Shown: positions 22,582-23,158 of the stretch, piece by piece
How the letters are laid out: every line of letters starts with the position of its first letter
Numbering within the stretch: the first letter of the stretch is position 1
IMG/VR virus record: IMGVR_UViG_3300046007_009966
Location: 1-23,158 of that record
Origin: a virus
DNA: 23,158 bases
Strand: one strand, 5' to 3'
The notes under the pieces: model-generated
Seen by the model: the letters and a program-made list of their open reading frames with translations, nothing else
What the model was told of the DNA's origin: nothing
Databases searched by the model: none
Program-made: the position numbers and the translations under genes

Positions 22582-22916
22582 TAATTATTTCCTTTCAAAT
22601 CATTCATAGCCGATAATAGTTGTTCTTTTTCTTCATCAGAAATAGTAAGTGAACCATCAGCGGCTTGTGTTTGCATAGCTCTTTGTGCTAACGCAGCCAT
22701 TTTAATTAAGATATCATCATTTTTAACACTTATTTCCATGTATTCCTTAATCAAAGGAACTACTAAGGTAGCATCCCCTATTTCATTAATAAGGGGTTTT
22801 AATTCGTTTATAAGGGCAGTAACCTGTTGATCTTTTTTCTTTTGGTTATTGTAAATTTCCTCTAAAATATCAGAAAACTTTTTTTTACCAAAAATTATGT
22901 TGTTGAATTGTGACAT
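22581..22916 (-). CDS. Small helical protein of the tail module
   Basis: The 111-residue protein is nearly all helical and charged (FSDILEEIYNNQKKKDQQVT, LINELKPLINEIGDATLVVP, IKEYMEISVKNDDILIKMAA, LTISDEEKEQLLSAMNDLKG). No membrane segment, cysteine pair or catalytic motif is visible. Its stop overlaps the gp5-like start in TAATG, so it is probably made in step with the hub protein and may be a chaperone or assembly factor. A sequence reading AAAGGAAATAATG at that junction is one of the few Shine-Dalgarno-like cases here. I do not recognise the family. Confidence 0.6.
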   Translation of the reverse strand: MSQFNNIIFGKKKFSDILEEIYNNQKKKDQQVTALINELKPLINEIGDATLVVPLIKEYMEISVKNDDILIKMAALAQRAMQTQAADGSLTISDEEKEQLLSAMNDLKGNN

Positions 22917-22937
22917 AAATATACAATATTAGTTTAT

Positions 22938-22945
22938 TATAAATA
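22938..22945 (-). promoter_or_regulatory. TATTTATA element, possible promoter
   Basis: In the 35-base gap before the tail-module operon the minus strand reads TTTTAATATTTATAATAAAC, with the core 21 bases before the ATG at 22916. It is the most plausible promoter position of the set, since it precedes the long run of TAATG-coupled baseplate genes. Confidence 0.4.
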
Positions 22946-22951
22946 TTAAAA

Positions 22952-23158
22952 CTAAAACTTTGCATAACCATGTTCTAAATAAAATAGATAGCCTTTTTTA
23001 AATATATCGTATAACTGATTAGCTATTTTTGTAATTTTAGGAGTTTTAACATCAATTTGTTCACGTATGTAAATGTAAAGAGCTTTTTTATTAAAAATAT
23101 CTAAATTTTCTCTTTTACGAAACAATTCTAGAATGGCATCTGCTATTTGAGCGTCGTA
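22952..23158 (-). CDS. C-terminal part of a small helical protein, cut by the window edge
   Basis: An open frame enters from the right edge and ends at TAG (22954-22952), giving 68 residues. It begins YDAQIADAILELFRKRENLD and ends KGYLFYLEHGYAKF. Predicted character is helical with alternating charge (IFNKKALYIYIREQIDV, ITKIANQLYDIFKK), and it could be a small DNA- or RNA-polymerase-binding protein such as a gp33-like late-transcription factor, though no motif proves this. Its stop lies 35 bases before the next start. The true start and total length are outside the window. Confidence 0.6.
   Translation of the reverse strand, partial: YDAQIADAILELFRKRENLDIFNKKALYIYIREQIDVKTPKITKIANQLYDIFKKGYLFYLEHGYAKF

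Noticed and set aside
7496-22945. TATAAATA octamers read as plus-strand T4 late promoters
   Set aside because: They would drive transcription opposite to every gene in the window; the gene-strand reading is preferred.
1-23158. tRNA genes, CRISPR arrays or insertion sequences
   Set aside because: Coding density leaves gaps of at most about 55 bases; no cloverleaf, spaced repeats, transposase or terminal inverted repeats were seen.

Overview
The window looks like part of the genome of a contractile-tailed (T4-superfamily, probably 'far-T4-like') bacteriophage. It is AT-rich and tightly packed, and every supported gene lies on the minus strand, so transcription runs from the right end to the left. 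The best anchors are a gp25/GPW-family baseplate wedge protein, a gp6/Baseplate_J-type wedge protein directly downstream of it, a gp5-like OB-fold hub protein, and a zinc-finger/Toprim primase. The host is inferred to be a (probably marine) member of the Bacteroidota. Most starts have no Shine-Dalgarno sequence and instead follow A/T-rich leaders, and the Ser/Thr/Tyr-rich 'SGS' structural proteins and the giant tail protein resemble what I recall from phages of that phylum. No database search was possible.

Reading in the direction of transcription, the right half (about 23158 to 8677) is a baseplate/tail module. It holds a partial helical protein, a small helical protein, a gp5-like hub protein, two unrecognised proteins, gp25, gp6, a DNRLRE/CBM96-like protein, a short coiled-coil protein, a 1641-residue tail/baseplate protein (P2 gpI-like motif plus LamG-like domain), a conserved structural protein, and two tandem proteins that share a C-terminal module. 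Six junctions in this module are TAATG stop/start overlaps, which suggests translational coupling and fixed stoichiometry.

The middle (about 8675 to 7517) holds two GIY-YIG-type proteins. The second is a clear free-standing homing endonuclease with NUMOD-like repeats, followed by a terminator-like hairpin and a T10 run. Three short proteins follow, two of which share a duplicated N-terminal leader.

The left part (about 6578 to 1) is an enzyme module: primase, a RecB/Cas4-like PD-(D/E)XK nuclease, a P-loop kinase, a small coiled-coil protein, a nucleotidyltransferase fused to a zinc ribbon and an HExxHH peptidase-like domain, a HAD 5'-nucleotidase-like phosphatase, a protein of unknown function, a zinc-ribbon protein and a membrane-anchored GAF-like protein. 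Several of these proteins and the short ones start with a brief amphipathic leader containing an (I/L)-x-E triplet. This resembles the T4 capsid-targeting sequence cut by the gp21 prohead protease, so a set of enzymes may be packaged in the head and injected with the DNA. That is the most interesting hypothesis here. A second candidate is a recurrent TATTTATA element just upstream of many minus-strand starts, possibly a phage promoter. No gene-free stretch exceeds about 55 bases, and I see no tRNA, rRNA, CRISPR array or insertion sequence.
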